Position numbers and translations under genes: made by a program. Of a DNA stretch of 52,034 bases, positions 9,432 through 17,570 are shown in pieces. The notes under the pieces were generated by a model. The model did not search any database. It was given only the letters and a program-made list of their open reading frames with translations, and was not told the DNA's origin. Where the stretch lies: NCBI GenBank assembly GCA_045604965.1, contig JAZUPB010000064.1, positions 1 to 52,034 on the forward strand. Direction: 5' to 3'. Each line of letters starts with the position of its first letter. Position 1 is the first letter of the stretch. Source of the stretch: JAISGQ01 sp045604965. Its GTDB lineage: Bacteria > Bacillota > Clostridia > Oscillospirales > Acutalibacteraceae.

Positions 9432-10541
9432 TTATAATAAAAACAAATAGATAATTATGAGCACAAACAACAAAAGGAAATTCAAAAGGGAAAATATAAG
9501 CAGATACCGTCCTTTTTCAGAATTCTCCGATGAACCGTAGAGTCTTAGTGATATAAGACTCGCCATTGAGGTGATAGGAGTTCCGAGGCCGCCTATATTA
9601 ACACCCAGAAGAAGCTCTTTCCAGTTATCTGTAAATGAAGCAAGCATTGCGGCGGCAGGCACATTGCTTATTATCTGACTTGAAACAGCGCCTGTAATAA
9701 GCTCGCGGTCCTTTACCACAGAGGAGATAAAACTGCTCACAGCGTCTATCCGTGCGAGATTACCGACAAAAACAAAGAAACACACAAAGGTAAGCAAAAG
9801 AGAATAGTCTATGTTTTTGAATAGCGGTCTGTCAAAAATTACAAGAATAATAAGAGCTGCGACAAGGGTTATTCTGTAGTCGAGGATATTGAGAACAGAC
9901 AGAATACTAAGAAGAAAAATCACAGCGCATCGTATAATCTGAGTTTTCTGTATAGGCTTAGCATCGGAAAAGGTCTGTTTTGAAAAATCTCCTCTGGGAA
10001 TAAGCAGAACCCAACAGATGAGTATCAGAGCAAGACTTATTGCTCCAAGGGGAAGAACAACACCTGAAAATTCAGGGAGAGAAACTCCGTACTGTGAGTA
10101 TATAAAAAGATTCTGAGGATTTCCGATGGGAGTGATGACACTGCCGAGGTTCGCGGCCACGGTTTCAAGAACGATGACACGAATGAGAGTCTTGCTGTTT
10201 CCGACGCCGAGGAGTCCTATAGTAAATGGGACAAATGTTATCAGAGCCACATCGTTTGTAATAAGTGCTGAGGAGAAGAAGCAAATCAGCACCAGCAGCA
10301 GACAGGTGCTCTTTATTCCGAGCCTGCTGCGTGAAACAGCGGCAGATACTGCAGAAAAGACACCTGCGGCCTGTAATCCTGCTACAGCGGCCATAAGGCA
10401 GAAGAGAAGAGTGAGGACGCTGAAATTAATATATCCTAAATATTGGGTGTCCGGAGGTACTGCAAACATCGACCCGATTGCAAGAAGGGCAGAAAGGATA
10501 AGCACTGCCTCCGATCTGATAAAGGCTTTTAATTTACTCAA
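9432..10541 (-). CDS. ArsB/CitM/SLC13-superfamily anion permease
   Basis: A 369-residue, roughly ten-helix membrane protein of the ion transporter superfamily. It shows the inverted-repeat hallmark: SALITNDVALITFVPFT and GSVITPIGNPQNLFIYSQYG in the first half, and SQIISNVPAAAMLASFT and GLGTPITSMASL in the second. Members move citrate, dicarboxylates, arsenite or sulfate; the substrate cannot be read here. It starts at TTG 10541 behind GGTGA. It is the last gene of a minus-strand operon whose gaps are 11-33 bases. Confidence 0.85.
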   Translation of the reverse strand: MSKLKAFIRSEAVLILSALLAIGSMFAVPPDTQYLGYINFSVLTLLFCLMAAVAGLQAAGVFSAVSAAVSRSRLGIKSTCLLLVLICFFSSALITNDVALITFVPFTIGLLGVGNSKTLIRVIVLETVAANLGSVITPIGNPQNLFIYSQYGVSLPEFSGVVLPLGAISLALILICWVLLIPRGDFSKQTFSDAKPIQKTQIIRCAVIFLLSILSVLNILDYRITLVAALIILVIFDRPLFKNIDYSLLLTFVCFFVFVGNLARIDAVSSFISSVVKDRELITGAVSSQIISNVPAAAMLASFTDNWKELLLGVNIGGLGTPITSMASLISLRLYGSSENSEKGRYLLIFSLLNFLLLFVLIIIYLFLL

Positions 10542-10556
10542 ATGGATTCACCGCTT

Positions 10557-11495
10557 TTATATGTATATTTTGCTGATAAGCTCAATCAGGTAGTCGGCGG
10601 CAGTGGGAAAATTAAATGCGCTGATAGCTGCTGCCGTGCAGATAAATGCTGCAAGCATAACGGAAAAGCTTGTAAACACACCGCGCTTTTTGTCCATTGC
10701 CGCAAATTCGACGCCCACAAAGATCATAATAATGAACTGGAACACCGAAAGCACAGCTAAAAGGAGCGACAGAACGGGATAAATAAACAGACATACCGCG
10801 AAAAGGGGTGAAAGGTAAAGTGCAGGAAGCTGTGAAACACCGACAAGTCCAACTGCCCGACGGAAGGTCATCGCGCTGTTTATTGCAAAAGAATGAGCGC
10901 GCAGAAAAAAGACCATAGCGACGCACAGTTCGAGCCAGAATATTATCGCCTTGAGCGCAGAGGGGGCGGTGGCTAAGATGACTTCGCCAACTGCCTTGAA
11001 AAACTGTGGGGATGTTTCAACTCCTGCATAGAGCGTGCAGGAAAGGGATATTACCAGAGGAATAAGCATACACGCGGGAATAAGCAGAATGAATGCGAGG
11101 CTTCCTCGGGGAGAGATCACAAAGTGTATAGCCTGTCTTGTAGCCCCTGTTGCGGAAAGAGAAAGCACGTGGCGAAACTGAGTGATTATTTTTGAGGATT
11201 TTTTCGTGCTTTGCTCGCTCTGTGTAAGGCGTTGCTCGCGTTTTGCTGCACCGTGACTGCGTCTTTCTTCCTTTTTCTCAAGTCTTTCCACTTGCTTGCT
11301 TGCCACAGCAGCTTTTTTCTGCTGCTTCTGAAGAGTTTTAAGTGTGCGGGGAGAAGCCTCTCTCGGCTCTTCGGGCTCTTCTTCAAACACAGGTTTTGAT
11401 AGGGTGATTATTGTTGTACGATCACTGCCCTTACCGCAGTTTGTACATACAACTCCCTCAAATTCCTCGCCGCAGGATGAGCATAATTTCTTCAT
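10557..11495 (-). CDS. zinc-ribbon, coiled-coil, multi-pass membrane protein, unknown function
   Basis: A 312-residue protein. Residues 5-20 form a zinc ribbon (CSSCGEEFEGVVCTNCG). Residues about 45-110 are a highly charged Lys/Arg/Gln coiled coil. The last 190 residues hold five or six transmembrane helices resembling Yip1-type domains. Such zinc-ribbon membrane proteins are common and uncharacterised in Firmicutes. It is the third gene of the DUF3781-HD-zinc ribbon-permease operon. Confidence 0.7.
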   Translation of the reverse strand: MKKLCSSCGEEFEGVVCTNCGKGSDRTTIITLSKPVFEEEPEEPREASPRTLKTLQKQQKKAAVASKQVERLEKKEERRSHGAAKREQRLTQSEQSTKKSSKIITQFRHVLSLSATGATRQAIHFVISPRGSLAFILLIPACMLIPLVISLSCTLYAGVETSPQFFKAVGEVILATAPSALKAIIFWLELCVAMVFFLRAHSFAINSAMTFRRAVGLVGVSQLPALYLSPLFAVCLFIYPVLSLLLAVLSVFQFIIMIFVGVEFAAMDKKRGVFTSFSVMLAAFICTAAAISAFNFPTAADYLIELISKIYI

Positions 11496-11506
11496 AACAC
11501 CACCGC

Positions 11507-12088
11507 CTATTTTTCGACGACAAAGCTGCTCCAGCTGTCAGCATAGGAGATCAGCAGAGTCAGCGGACGCTCCTTTGTAGCAGCGGAGCGGTTGTCCTCT
11601 ACATACTGTCCGTCGTGATATACGATAGCTTGAGCTTCATCTTCCGAAAGAGGCATGTACTGCATTATCAGATAAAGACTGCGAATGGGAACAGACAGAT
11701 ATGTGAGCTTGTCGTTGAAAGAATAGGGGTATGTGGGCCCGTATCCGTACTGCTTTTGACGAGGGGTCGGCTCGTTAGGGATGTACTGAGGGTTGCCGGG
11801 CATACCTGCCTTGCCGAGATCGTGAAGAAGGCCGACTATTACACAGCTTTCATCGCTTATCTCGGGAGCGAGGACCTCTTTTATGCGAAGGAGGTTTTCT
11901 GCAACATTGCAGGAGTGGCGAAGAAGTCCGCTTTCCTCGGAAAGATGGAATCGGGTGGAGGCAGGAGACGTTAGCCAGGCGGTTTCCGTCTCAAGGAAGT
12001 TTATAAGATTGTCCCAGGCTTCTTTACGGTCTGTTACCATTGCCTTAAGTCTGTTATAGCGCTCCAGAAGAGCTTTATCTTCGATCAT
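11507..12088 (-). CDS. HD-domain metal-dependent phosphohydrolase
   Basis: A 193-residue cytoplasmic protein with the HD superfamily ligands: H in GLLRHSCNVAENL, the HD pair in VGLLHDLGKAG, a later His in AIVYHDGQY, and Asp in ISYADSW. HD proteins hydrolyse nucleotides, cyclic dinucleotides or phosphoesters; the substrate is unknown. The closest look-alikes are the small HD proteins often found in Clostridia. ATG 12088 follows AAGGAGGA. It is the second gene of its operon. Confidence 0.82.
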   Translation of the reverse strand: MIEDKALLERYNRLKAMVTDRKEAWDNLINFLETETAWLTSPASTRFHLSEESGLLRHSCNVAENLLRIKEVLAPEISDESCVIVGLLHDLGKAGMPGNPQYIPNEPTPRQKQYGYGPTYPYSFNDKLTYLSVPIRSLYLIMQYMPLSEDEAQAIVYHDGQYVEDNRSAATKERPLTLLISYADSWSSFVVEK

Positions 12089-12121
12089 AATTTTCGTTCC
12101 TCCTTAATATATATTGATATA

Positions 12122-12367
12122 TCATTTTGTGTGTGCTGTGATAATGGTATAGCTGAAAGCGTTCACTGTTATGATGCATCCGCTGGTTTCTATGTACCAG
12201 TTTTTGCCGTGTCTCGAAATAACAGCGTCAGGAGAGAGGATCGCCTGTCTGCACCAATGGACAACGTCTTCGCGGTCAAGGGATAGATTCTTTCTTACTC
12301 TTACAGCGCCAAGCTCAGTAGTGTGCAGTCTGCAGAGATTTTTGAGCAGTTCACTGCCTTCGGTCAT
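12122..12367 (-). CDS. DUF3781-family protein
   Basis: An 81-residue cytoplasmic protein matching DUF3781 in its core: LHTTELGAVRVRKNL, DREDVVHWC and GKNWYIETSGCIITVNAFSY. Its function is unknown. ATG 12367 is chosen because AAGGAGG lies six bases upstream; an in-frame start at 12406 would add 13 residues without a ribosome site. It leads the minus-strand operon. Confidence 0.85.
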   Translation of the reverse strand: MTEGSELLKNLCRLHTTELGAVRVRKNLSLDREDVVHWCRQAILSPDAVISRHGKNWYIETSGCIITVNAFSYTIITAHTK

Positions 12368-12406
12368 GCAATTCCTCCTTTTGCTGCCCGGATTTGCTTT
12401 ATGCAT

Positions 12407-12436
12407 AGTATAACACTGCGGACAGGTTGATTACAA
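12407..12436 (-). promoter_or_regulatory. predicted promoter of the DUF3781-HD operon
   Basis: On the minus strand TTGTAA, 18 bases, TATACT, about 40 bases before the DUF3781 start. It is divergent from the ireB promoter 45 bases away. Confidence 0.55.
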
Positions 12437-12479
12437 CACATTACTTCACTAAAAGTTACCGATTGTTTACTATTTAGTC

Positions 12480-12508
12480 TTGATTATGTCGCGATTTTGA
12501 GTTATCAT
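12480..12508 (+). promoter_or_regulatory. predicted ireB promoter
   Basis: TTGATT, 17 bases, TATCAT, 35 bases upstream of the ireB ATG, which has its own GGAGG. Confidence 0.55.
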
Positions 12509-12543
12509 ATACAGAAGAATACATTTTCGTTTGGAGGTAGACT

Positions 12544-12819
12544 ATGAGCGACGAAAGAAAAGTGCAGGATGAGTTCAGAGGCGGAGAAACAGTTACTTTT
12601 TCCATTGCTGACCGTCAGCAGGAAATGCGCGTTATCGTAAAGCAGGTTTATGAGTCACTTAAGGAAAAGGGCTATAATCCCGTGAACCAGATCGTGGGCT
12701 ACATCCTTTCGGAAGACCCCACCTATATCACCACATATAACAATGCACGCTCGCTTATCCGTAAAGTTGACCGTGATGAGCTGCTGCGCGACCTTTTGAA
12801 AAATTACGTCGGCGATTGA
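12544..12819 (+). CDS. ireB: IreB-family regulatory phosphoprotein (UPF0297)
   Basis: A 91-residue protein. In enterococci IreB is phosphorylated by the PASTA kinase IreK and negatively controls cephalosporin resistance. The family core is intact: NPVNQIVGYILSEDPTYIT and NNARSLIRKVDRDELL. The N-terminus holds Thr/Ser residues (ETVTFS) where relatives are phosphorylated. In many Firmicutes ireB is followed by ruvX and a DUF1292 gene. Here it is followed by an 88-codon gene and then the phage-like cluster, so the usual neighbourhood is missing. Confidence 0.92.
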   Translation: MSDERKVQDEFRGGETVTFSIADRQQEMRVIVKQVYESLKEKGYNPVNQIVGYILSEDPTYITTYNNARSLIRKVDRDELLRDLLKNYVGD

Positions 12820-12845
12820 GCCGCAACACAGTTTGGAGTGATTCT

Positions 12846-13112
12846 ATGAGTGAACAGTTGATCTACAGAGGCAGACCTCTTGTTCGCTGCGGTGATGAAA
12901 TGTACTACGGAAATATGACCGAGAAGTACGTTATCTATATGCAGATACTTGAGAAAGCAGATGATGGTGAGACCGCGACAAAGGTACTGCTCAGACTGCA
13001 GTATACCGATCCTGATATAAAGGGTAAGGGCAAGATAGTCAAGGAAACCACCAAGAACAGTCTTGCAGAGGCCTTTGATTTTGCAAATGCCTGGATAGCA
13101 AAGAACAAATAA
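12846..13112 (+). CDS. conserved small protein, unknown function
   Basis: An 88-residue, probably cytoplasmic protein, lysine-rich at its end, with YRGRPLVRCGDEMYYGNM near the start. I do not recognise a domain. Its composition and codon use look like the surrounding housekeeping genes. ATG 12846 follows GGAGTG by five bases, and the gene is 26 bases behind ireB, so the two are probably co-transcribed and end at the terminator at 13132. Confidence 0.72.
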   Translation: MSEQLIYRGRPLVRCGDEMYYGNMTEKYVIYMQILEKADDGETATKVLLRLQYTDPDIKGKGKIVKETTKNSLAEAFDFANAWIAKNK

Positions 13113-13131
13113 ACAAATGTTCGCGTTAAAA

Positions 13132-13163
13132 ACAGGGCGACCTTTCGGTTGCCCTGTTTTTTT
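13132..13163 (+). terminator. intrinsic terminator after the ireB operon
   Basis: ACAGGGCGACC, TTTC loop, GGTTGCCCTGT, then TTTTTTT. This separates ireB transcription from the phage-like cluster. Confidence 0.9.
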
Positions 13164-13170
13164 ACTTGTT

Positions 13171-13330
13171 TATAATACAAATAGAAATATATTAAATATA
13201 TAATACAATTTGTATATAAAACTTGCCCTTAAATTTCACTGCAAAGATTTACAGGTTGATTATATAAACTCGCAAAATGAAGCCAAAAATTACACGCATT
13301 GAGTCAATAATAGTACAAATTATATACAAA
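13171..13330. promoter_or_regulatory. AT-rich upstream region of the phage-like cluster with repeated TACAA motifs
   Basis: The 300 gene-free bases between the ireB terminator and the first phage gene carry TATAATACAAAT (13171), the palindrome ATACAATTTGTAT (13203-13215), and AGTACAAATTATATACAA (13311). The recurring ATACAA/TTGTAT half-sites look like operators for an unseen regulator. I could not settle a single promoter; a TATAAT near 13367 lacks a convincing -35. Confidence 0.35.
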
Positions 13331-13390
13331 ATCATCATTTGATAGCACAAAACAGAAAATGAAAAATATAATAATATCACAAGGTTGATG

Positions 13391-13422
13391 CGGCGCTGCA
13401 TAAATAATGCGGCGCAGTTTTT
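13391..13422 (+). terminator. terminator-like hairpin in the leader of the phage-like cluster
   Basis: CGGCGCTGCAT and ATGCGGCGCAG form an 11-base stem with one mismatch and a G-T pair, loop AAATA, then TTTTT. It stands only 42 bases before the first gene of the cluster. It may therefore be a conditional terminator or a boundary that blocks read-through. Confidence 0.55.
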
Positions 13423-13463
13423 GACCAAAATACAAGAACGTTAGTTCTTTTAGGAGGTGTCTG

Positions 13464-13955
13464 ATGGAGAACACGATAGAGCTTGGGTCAAAGGAAGAAC
13501 AGCTTCAGAAAGAGGTGCGGACAAAGACCGAGCTCTGGAGGACAAAGGAACAAAGGAGGCATCTTAAAAGGCAGCTGTCGCTGACAGACCGACTGATGAG
13601 CGTTCTGGAAGACGCACTTGCAGACGATAGGGAGATGTACCGATATGTGCAGTGCGTAAAAACAGGCGTAGGCTCAGAGACAGTCTGTGAAGAACGGCAG
13701 GCTGTAAACGAAGAGAGGCTTGGGAAGATAGTCAAAGCACTGTCCGAGCTTATAAGTATTCAGCACGATATTTTGGCAGTTCCCCTTTTCAAGGAGAGTG
13801 CCGATACGGAAAATACAAAGACAAAACTCAGCAGTGACAGAGACATTTCTTTGCGCAAGATCGAGCTGGAGCTAATGAAGATTGACGGCGGAGAGTGTCG
13901 GGAGATTCCTCAGCAGCTCCTGGCTGCACTGAGCGGTGATGAAGATGACCCTTGA
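13464..13955 (+). CDS. putative terminase small subunit (by position)
   Basis: A 163-residue, highly charged, helical protein (many Glu, Lys, Arg) with a predicted coiled coil at about residues 8-60. I do not recognise a family from sequence. It directly precedes and overlaps the large terminase gene, where the small, DNA-recognising subunit is encoded in most tailed phages. A classical N-terminal helix-turn-helix is not obvious, so an unrelated accessory protein is possible. ATG 13464 has AGGAGGTG four bases upstream. Confidence 0.5.
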   Translation: MENTIELGSKEEQLQKEVRTKTELWRTKEQRRHLKRQLSLTDRLMSVLEDALADDREMYRYVQCVKTGVGSETVCEERQAVNEERLGKIVKALSELISIQHDILAVPLFKESADTENTKTKLSSDRDISLRKIELELMKIDGGECREIPQQLLAALSGDEDDP

Positions 13956-15279
13956 GGAACTTCGAAAGAAAGTGAGAGAACGAAAGGCAAAGCAGCAGAA
14001 AAATAATGCATTGGAGCTTTGTACGTTTTCGAAAAAGCAGAGAATGGCTCTTGCCTGGTGGAAAATGCCGGAGTATTTGTCAGCCAATGGCATAATAGCC
14101 GACGGTGCAGTGAGATCGGGCAAAACTGTAGCGCTGTCGCTTGGCTTTATTCTATGGGCGATGAAAAATTATGACGGACAGTTTTTTGCCATATGTGGCA
14201 GAACCATTGGAAGTGTGCGCCGAAATATTCTCGGATGGCTGCTTCCTATGCTGCCGTCTCTTTCAATTAGGTCGGTTTATCACAGAGCCGAGAACCGGCT
14301 GGAGCTTTCCTGCGCAGGAAAAACGAACACCTTTTATATCTTTGGTGCCAAGGACGAAAGGGCACAGGATGCCATCCAGGGACTGACTCTTGCAGGTGTC
14401 TTTTTCGATGAGGCGGCTATAATGCCCGAATCCTTTGTTTCACAGGCCACTGCCAGATGTTCTGTGTCCGGTTCAAAATTCTGGTTTTCCTGCAATCCGC
14501 TGGGACCGCGCCATTGGTTCAAAACGAGCTGGATAGATAAAGCGGAAGAAAGAAATATCCTGTATCTTCACTTTACTATGCAGGACAACCTCAGTCTCAG
14601 CGATGAGGTTCGGCAGCGGTATCAGACTATGTACAGCGGTGTGTTTTACCGCCGTTATGTGCTTGGTGAATGGTGCGTTGCCGAAGGACTTGTGTATCCG
14701 ATGTTTTCGGCGGAAAGAAATATCCGAAAAGAACCTCTCGAGGAGGCAAGGGAATTTCTTTCCTGCGACTACGGCACAAACAACCCCTTTGCTCTGGGAC
14801 TTATGCAGACGAAGAAAAATGAGAGCGGCTTCTTAATGCATCTCAGAGCAGAATATTACCACGACGGCAGAAAAAAAGGACAGCTTACAGACAGTGAATA
14901 TGCTGATGCTGTGGAGGAATTCATACAGAAAAATGAGGCCTCTCCGGAAATGCTTATCGTAGACCCGTCTGCTGCATCCTTTATCGCTGAAATGCGCAAA
15001 CGGGGTTACAGAGTCGTAAAGGCGAGAAACGCTGTTCTTCAGGGAATCCACGCAGTTTCGGAAGCGTTGAGTGCAGAAACCCTCACAGTTTCACCCGATT
15101 GTGTGAACACAATCAGGGAATTCGGCGAATACGTTTGGGACGAAGGCGCATCGGAACACGGCGAAGACAAACCAAGCAAACAGCACGATCACGCTATGGA
15201 TATGCTGCGCTACGCGCTTATGACCTGGCAGAGGATCGGCAGTGAACGCGCTTCACATTCGGGGCGCGTAGCTATTTAA
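13945..15279 (+). CDS. phage terminase large subunit (PBSX/TerL type)
   Basis: The packaging motor ATPase and nuclease, 444 residues, a normal length. Walker A is GAVRSGKT (residues 54-61), Walker B is VFFDEA (152-157), and the coupling motif FSCNPLGP follows. The RNase H-like nuclease has its aspartates in LSCDYGTNNP, LIVDPSA and HDHAMDMLRYAL. All active-site residues are present. In-frame GTG 13936 and ATG 13939 are alternative starts; none has a strong ribosome site, and translation is probably coupled to the overlapping upstream gene. Confidence 0.93.
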   Translation: MTLEELRKKVRERKAKQQKNNALELCTFSKKQRMALAWWKMPEYLSANGIIADGAVRSGKTVALSLGFILWAMKNYDGQFFAICGRTIGSVRRNILGWLLPMLPSLSIRSVYHRAENRLELSCAGKTNTFYIFGAKDERAQDAIQGLTLAGVFFDEAAIMPESFVSQATARCSVSGSKFWFSCNPLGPRHWFKTSWIDKAEERNILYLHFTMQDNLSLSDEVRQRYQTMYSGVFYRRYVLGEWCVAEGLVYPMFSAERNIRKEPLEEAREFLSCDYGTNNPFALGLMQTKKNESGFLMHLRAEYYHDGRKKGQLTDSEYADAVEEFIQKNEASPEMLIVDPSAASFIAEMRKRGYRVVKARNAVLQGIHAVSEALSAETLTVSPDCVNTIREFGEYVWDEGASEHGEDKPSKQHDHAMDMLRYALMTWQRIGSERASHSGRVAI

Positions 15280-15297
15280 CATTCTGAGGAGGTAAAA

Positions 15298-16623
15298 ATG
15301 TCGTTACCTGACATCATCAACACAGAGCTTAACGGGCTTTTCGGAAAATGTCTGGAGGGAGATATGCCGCAGATCATAAGGCTTTACGAGTTTTATGACG
15401 GCATCGGCCAGGACTGGCGCACTCCCGAAGGGCTTGATTATTCGCCCAGCAAGCTTGTGACCAATTTATGCAAAAAGCTGATCAAACGGGAAGCACGTTT
15501 TATGTTTGGCAGAACACCGGAAATAAAGGTGAGAAATGCTGAAACAGGCGAGCTGAACAGTGATCTGCAGAGAATTCTTGACAGAGTGCTTGAAAACAAT
15601 TCCTTCCCCGAAAAGCTTCTCAAGGGTATGCGCGATTGCCTTATCGGCAAACGTGTTGCGCTGAAGCTCACAGGCGGCATAGGCGAAGAAACAGGGATAT
15701 CTGTAAAGCCTTCGCTGGAATTTGTGTACGAGACCTTCGAAGACGATTCCGAACGTCTTAAAAAAATCATTTTTTTCTATCAGACAGTGGACTCTCCAAA
15801 CCGACGTGAGCAGCGTGTGTGGAGGCAGAAATATGAGCTTGCAGGCGGACGCTGTTATCTTACAGAAGGTTTGTATGACGGCACAGGAGAGCTCATAGAA
15901 GGCGGTGAAACACGCAACACTGGTCTTTCATTTATTCCCTGCAGAGTCATCATAAATGACGGACTGACAGGAGATATGCTGGGTGAAAGCGATGTTGAGG
16001 AGATTATGAGTAATCAGATTGCATACAACAGACTCAAATCCGACGATCTGGACGCTCTTAAATTCAATATGTTTCCTCAGCGAGTGGCTGTAGATGCAGA
16101 CGGAGCTTGCCTTGAAAATATGTGTATTGCTCCCGGGGCGCTGGTCGATCTTGTGACAGAGCCTGCCAGAGGCGATGAGGGTGTTCAGGCAAAGCTTGAG
16201 ATACTCGAACCGAAATTTGGCTACGATGCACGTTTTGAGCACACTCTTAACCGCATCAAGGAAGATATGCATGAGATACTGGGCGTTCCGAATCTTTCTC
16301 TCGAACAGCTTCAGGGACTTGCTCAGAGCGGCAGAAGTATGAAGGCGCTCTACTGGGAGCTTATCGAACGAAGCGAAGAGAGATGGACGGTATGGGAGCC
16401 TGCGCTTAAATGGATGGCGCGTGCAATCCTCGAAATGGAAAGAGTTTACGGCGAAGAATCTACGAACGATGTTGCAATATCGATACATATTGAACATCTT
16501 TACCCCATAATTGAAGACGAAGAAAATGAACGTGAGCTCGACCTGAGAGAAGTAGAGGCAGGCGTTCGTTCACCGGAAAGCTACGCTGAAAAGTGGGGAA
16601 TAATCCCTGTTGCAAGAAGGTAG
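15298..16623 (+). CDS. phage portal protein (SPP1 gp6-like)
   Basis: A 441-residue portal that would form the dodecameric ring through which DNA enters the head. It matches the SPP1 gp6/DUF1483-type portals: YYDG-type start RLYEFYDGIGQDWRTPEG, SPSKLVTNLCKKLIKREARFMFG, and the stem/wing region with VEEIMSNQIAYNRLKSDDLD and LAQSGRSMKALYWEL. The length is usual. GAGGAGGT precedes ATG 15298. It lies 18 bases behind terL, in the standard order terL-portal. Confidence 0.92.
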   Translation: MSLPDIINTELNGLFGKCLEGDMPQIIRLYEFYDGIGQDWRTPEGLDYSPSKLVTNLCKKLIKREARFMFGRTPEIKVRNAETGELNSDLQRILDRVLENNSFPEKLLKGMRDCLIGKRVALKLTGGIGEETGISVKPSLEFVYETFEDDSERLKKIIFFYQTVDSPNRREQRVWRQKYELAGGRCYLTEGLYDGTGELIEGGETRNTGLSFIPCRVIINDGLTGDMLGESDVEEIMSNQIAYNRLKSDDLDALKFNMFPQRVAVDADGACLENMCIAPGALVDLVTEPARGDEGVQAKLEILEPKFGYDARFEHTLNRIKEDMHEILGVPNLSLEQLQGLAQSGRSMKALYWELIERSEERWTVWEPALKWMARAILEMERVYGEESTNDVAISIHIEHLYPIIEDEENERELDLREVEAGVRSPESYAEKWGIIPVARR

Positions 16624-16632
16624 TGTTATAAC

Positions 16633-16648
16633 TGTTCCACGTGGAACA
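16633..16648. promoter_or_regulatory. parS-like perfect palindrome
   Basis: TGTTCCACGTGGAACA is a perfect 16-bp palindrome. It matches the B. subtilis-type parS consensus (TGTTNCACGTGAAACA) at all but one specified position and should bind Spo0J/ParB. It begins 9 bases after the portal stop codon in a non-coding gap of the phage-like cluster. I saw no second copy in the window. Confidence 0.75.
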
Positions 16649-16688
16649 TCTATAAATTAAAAAACAATAGATATAAAAATGAGAAACA

Positions 16689-16770
16689 CTTGCCGACGGG
16701 CAAGGTGCGGCAAAGCTTAGCGAAGCCGGCACCGGAAAACGGGCGGATAGATCCGCAAAGCCGACGGGCT
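16689..16770. other. cluster of short hairpins between portal and scaffold genes
   Basis: Four hairpins follow each other within 82 bases: CTTGCC-GACG-GGCAAG (16689-16704), GTGC...GCAC with an inner GCTT/AAGC (16705-16732), GCGGAT-AG-ATCCGC (16743-16756) and AGCC-GACG-GGCT (16759-16770). The first and last share the same GCC-GACG-GGC core. Such a run in an otherwise tightly packed cluster suggests a structured RNA, a processing site or a small mobile palindromic repeat. Confidence 0.5.
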
Positions 16771-16794
16771 ATAAATGGATAAAGGAGTTATTTT

Positions 16795-17436
16795 ATGCGC
16801 ATAATCAGAAAACTCATAAGAAAGATGCTTGTTCTGCCGATTGTAGGTGCTCAGGGCGGTGACAGCCCTGTGGACATCGAGGAGCTGAGCAGGATAGTCA
16901 GAGAAAGAACCGCAAGAGCAGAAAAATCCGTTCTCAAGGACTACTTTGCTCAGCTTGGATTAGACGAAGAACAGGCAAAAGAGGCAGAAAATGCCTACAA
17001 AGCTGCAAAAAACAGCGATGTTCCGACAAAGGAACAGATTGCAGCTGCAGAGGAAAGGGTGAAGTCTGCGGAAAAGACCGCAAGACAGACTCTCCTCGGT
17101 GCAGAGGCAAGAGTACAGATGGCGCTGCTTGGAGTCAGAGAAGAGTGCTTTTCTGACGTTTACAAGCTGGCGGCAGAAAACTTAGATAATGCCTGTGACG
17201 GCGATACAGTAAATGCGGAACGGATACGCAAGGCAATAGAAGCTGTTGTTGAGCGAGTTCCGTCTTTTGTGGGAGGCGAGAGCCTTTCCGCAGGCACTGC
17301 AGGACGATTCCCCAGAGGGAACAGTGCTGCAGAAAGCTACCGTCAGCAGCTTAACAGAGCAAGGGCAATGCACGACAATGCCGCCGCTGCGGCAATAATC
17401 AGTCAGGCGGCTGAAAAGGGAATTTCTCTCAGGTAG
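16795..17436 (+). CDS. phage scaffolding protein (putative)
   Basis: A 213-residue protein rich in Ala, Glu, Lys and Arg, almost wholly helical in its middle (residues about 28-130), as scaffolds are. It lies between portal and major capsid genes, the normal scaffold position. The C-terminal part, ESYRQQLNRARAMHDNAAAAAII, resembles the capsid-binding tail of scaffolds. No protease motif is visible. AAAGGAG precedes ATG 16795. The call rests on composition and position rather than a specific family. Confidence 0.65.
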   Translation: MRIIRKLIRKMLVLPIVGAQGGDSPVDIEELSRIVRERTARAEKSVLKDYFAQLGLDEEQAKEAENAYKAAKNSDVPTKEQIAAAEERVKSAEKTARQTLLGAEARVQMALLGVREECFSDVYKLAAENLDNACDGDTVNAERIRKAIEAVVERVPSFVGGESLSAGTAGRFPRGNSAAESYRQQLNRARAMHDNAAAAAIISQAAEKGISLR

Positions 17437-17570
17437 AGGCTCTTGCTTTTACAGTGAAATTCACTGATTTTCCTAAATTTTCAAATGTGTAATTCTTATT
17501 TATTCACAACAATTCATAGGATTACATATATGATTTTTCTCCTAATAAAATACAAGAAAGGCTGATTACA

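Noticed and set aside
11161..11175. Second parS-like CACGTG site near 11167
   Set aside because: Only the central hexamer matches; the flanks are not palindromic.
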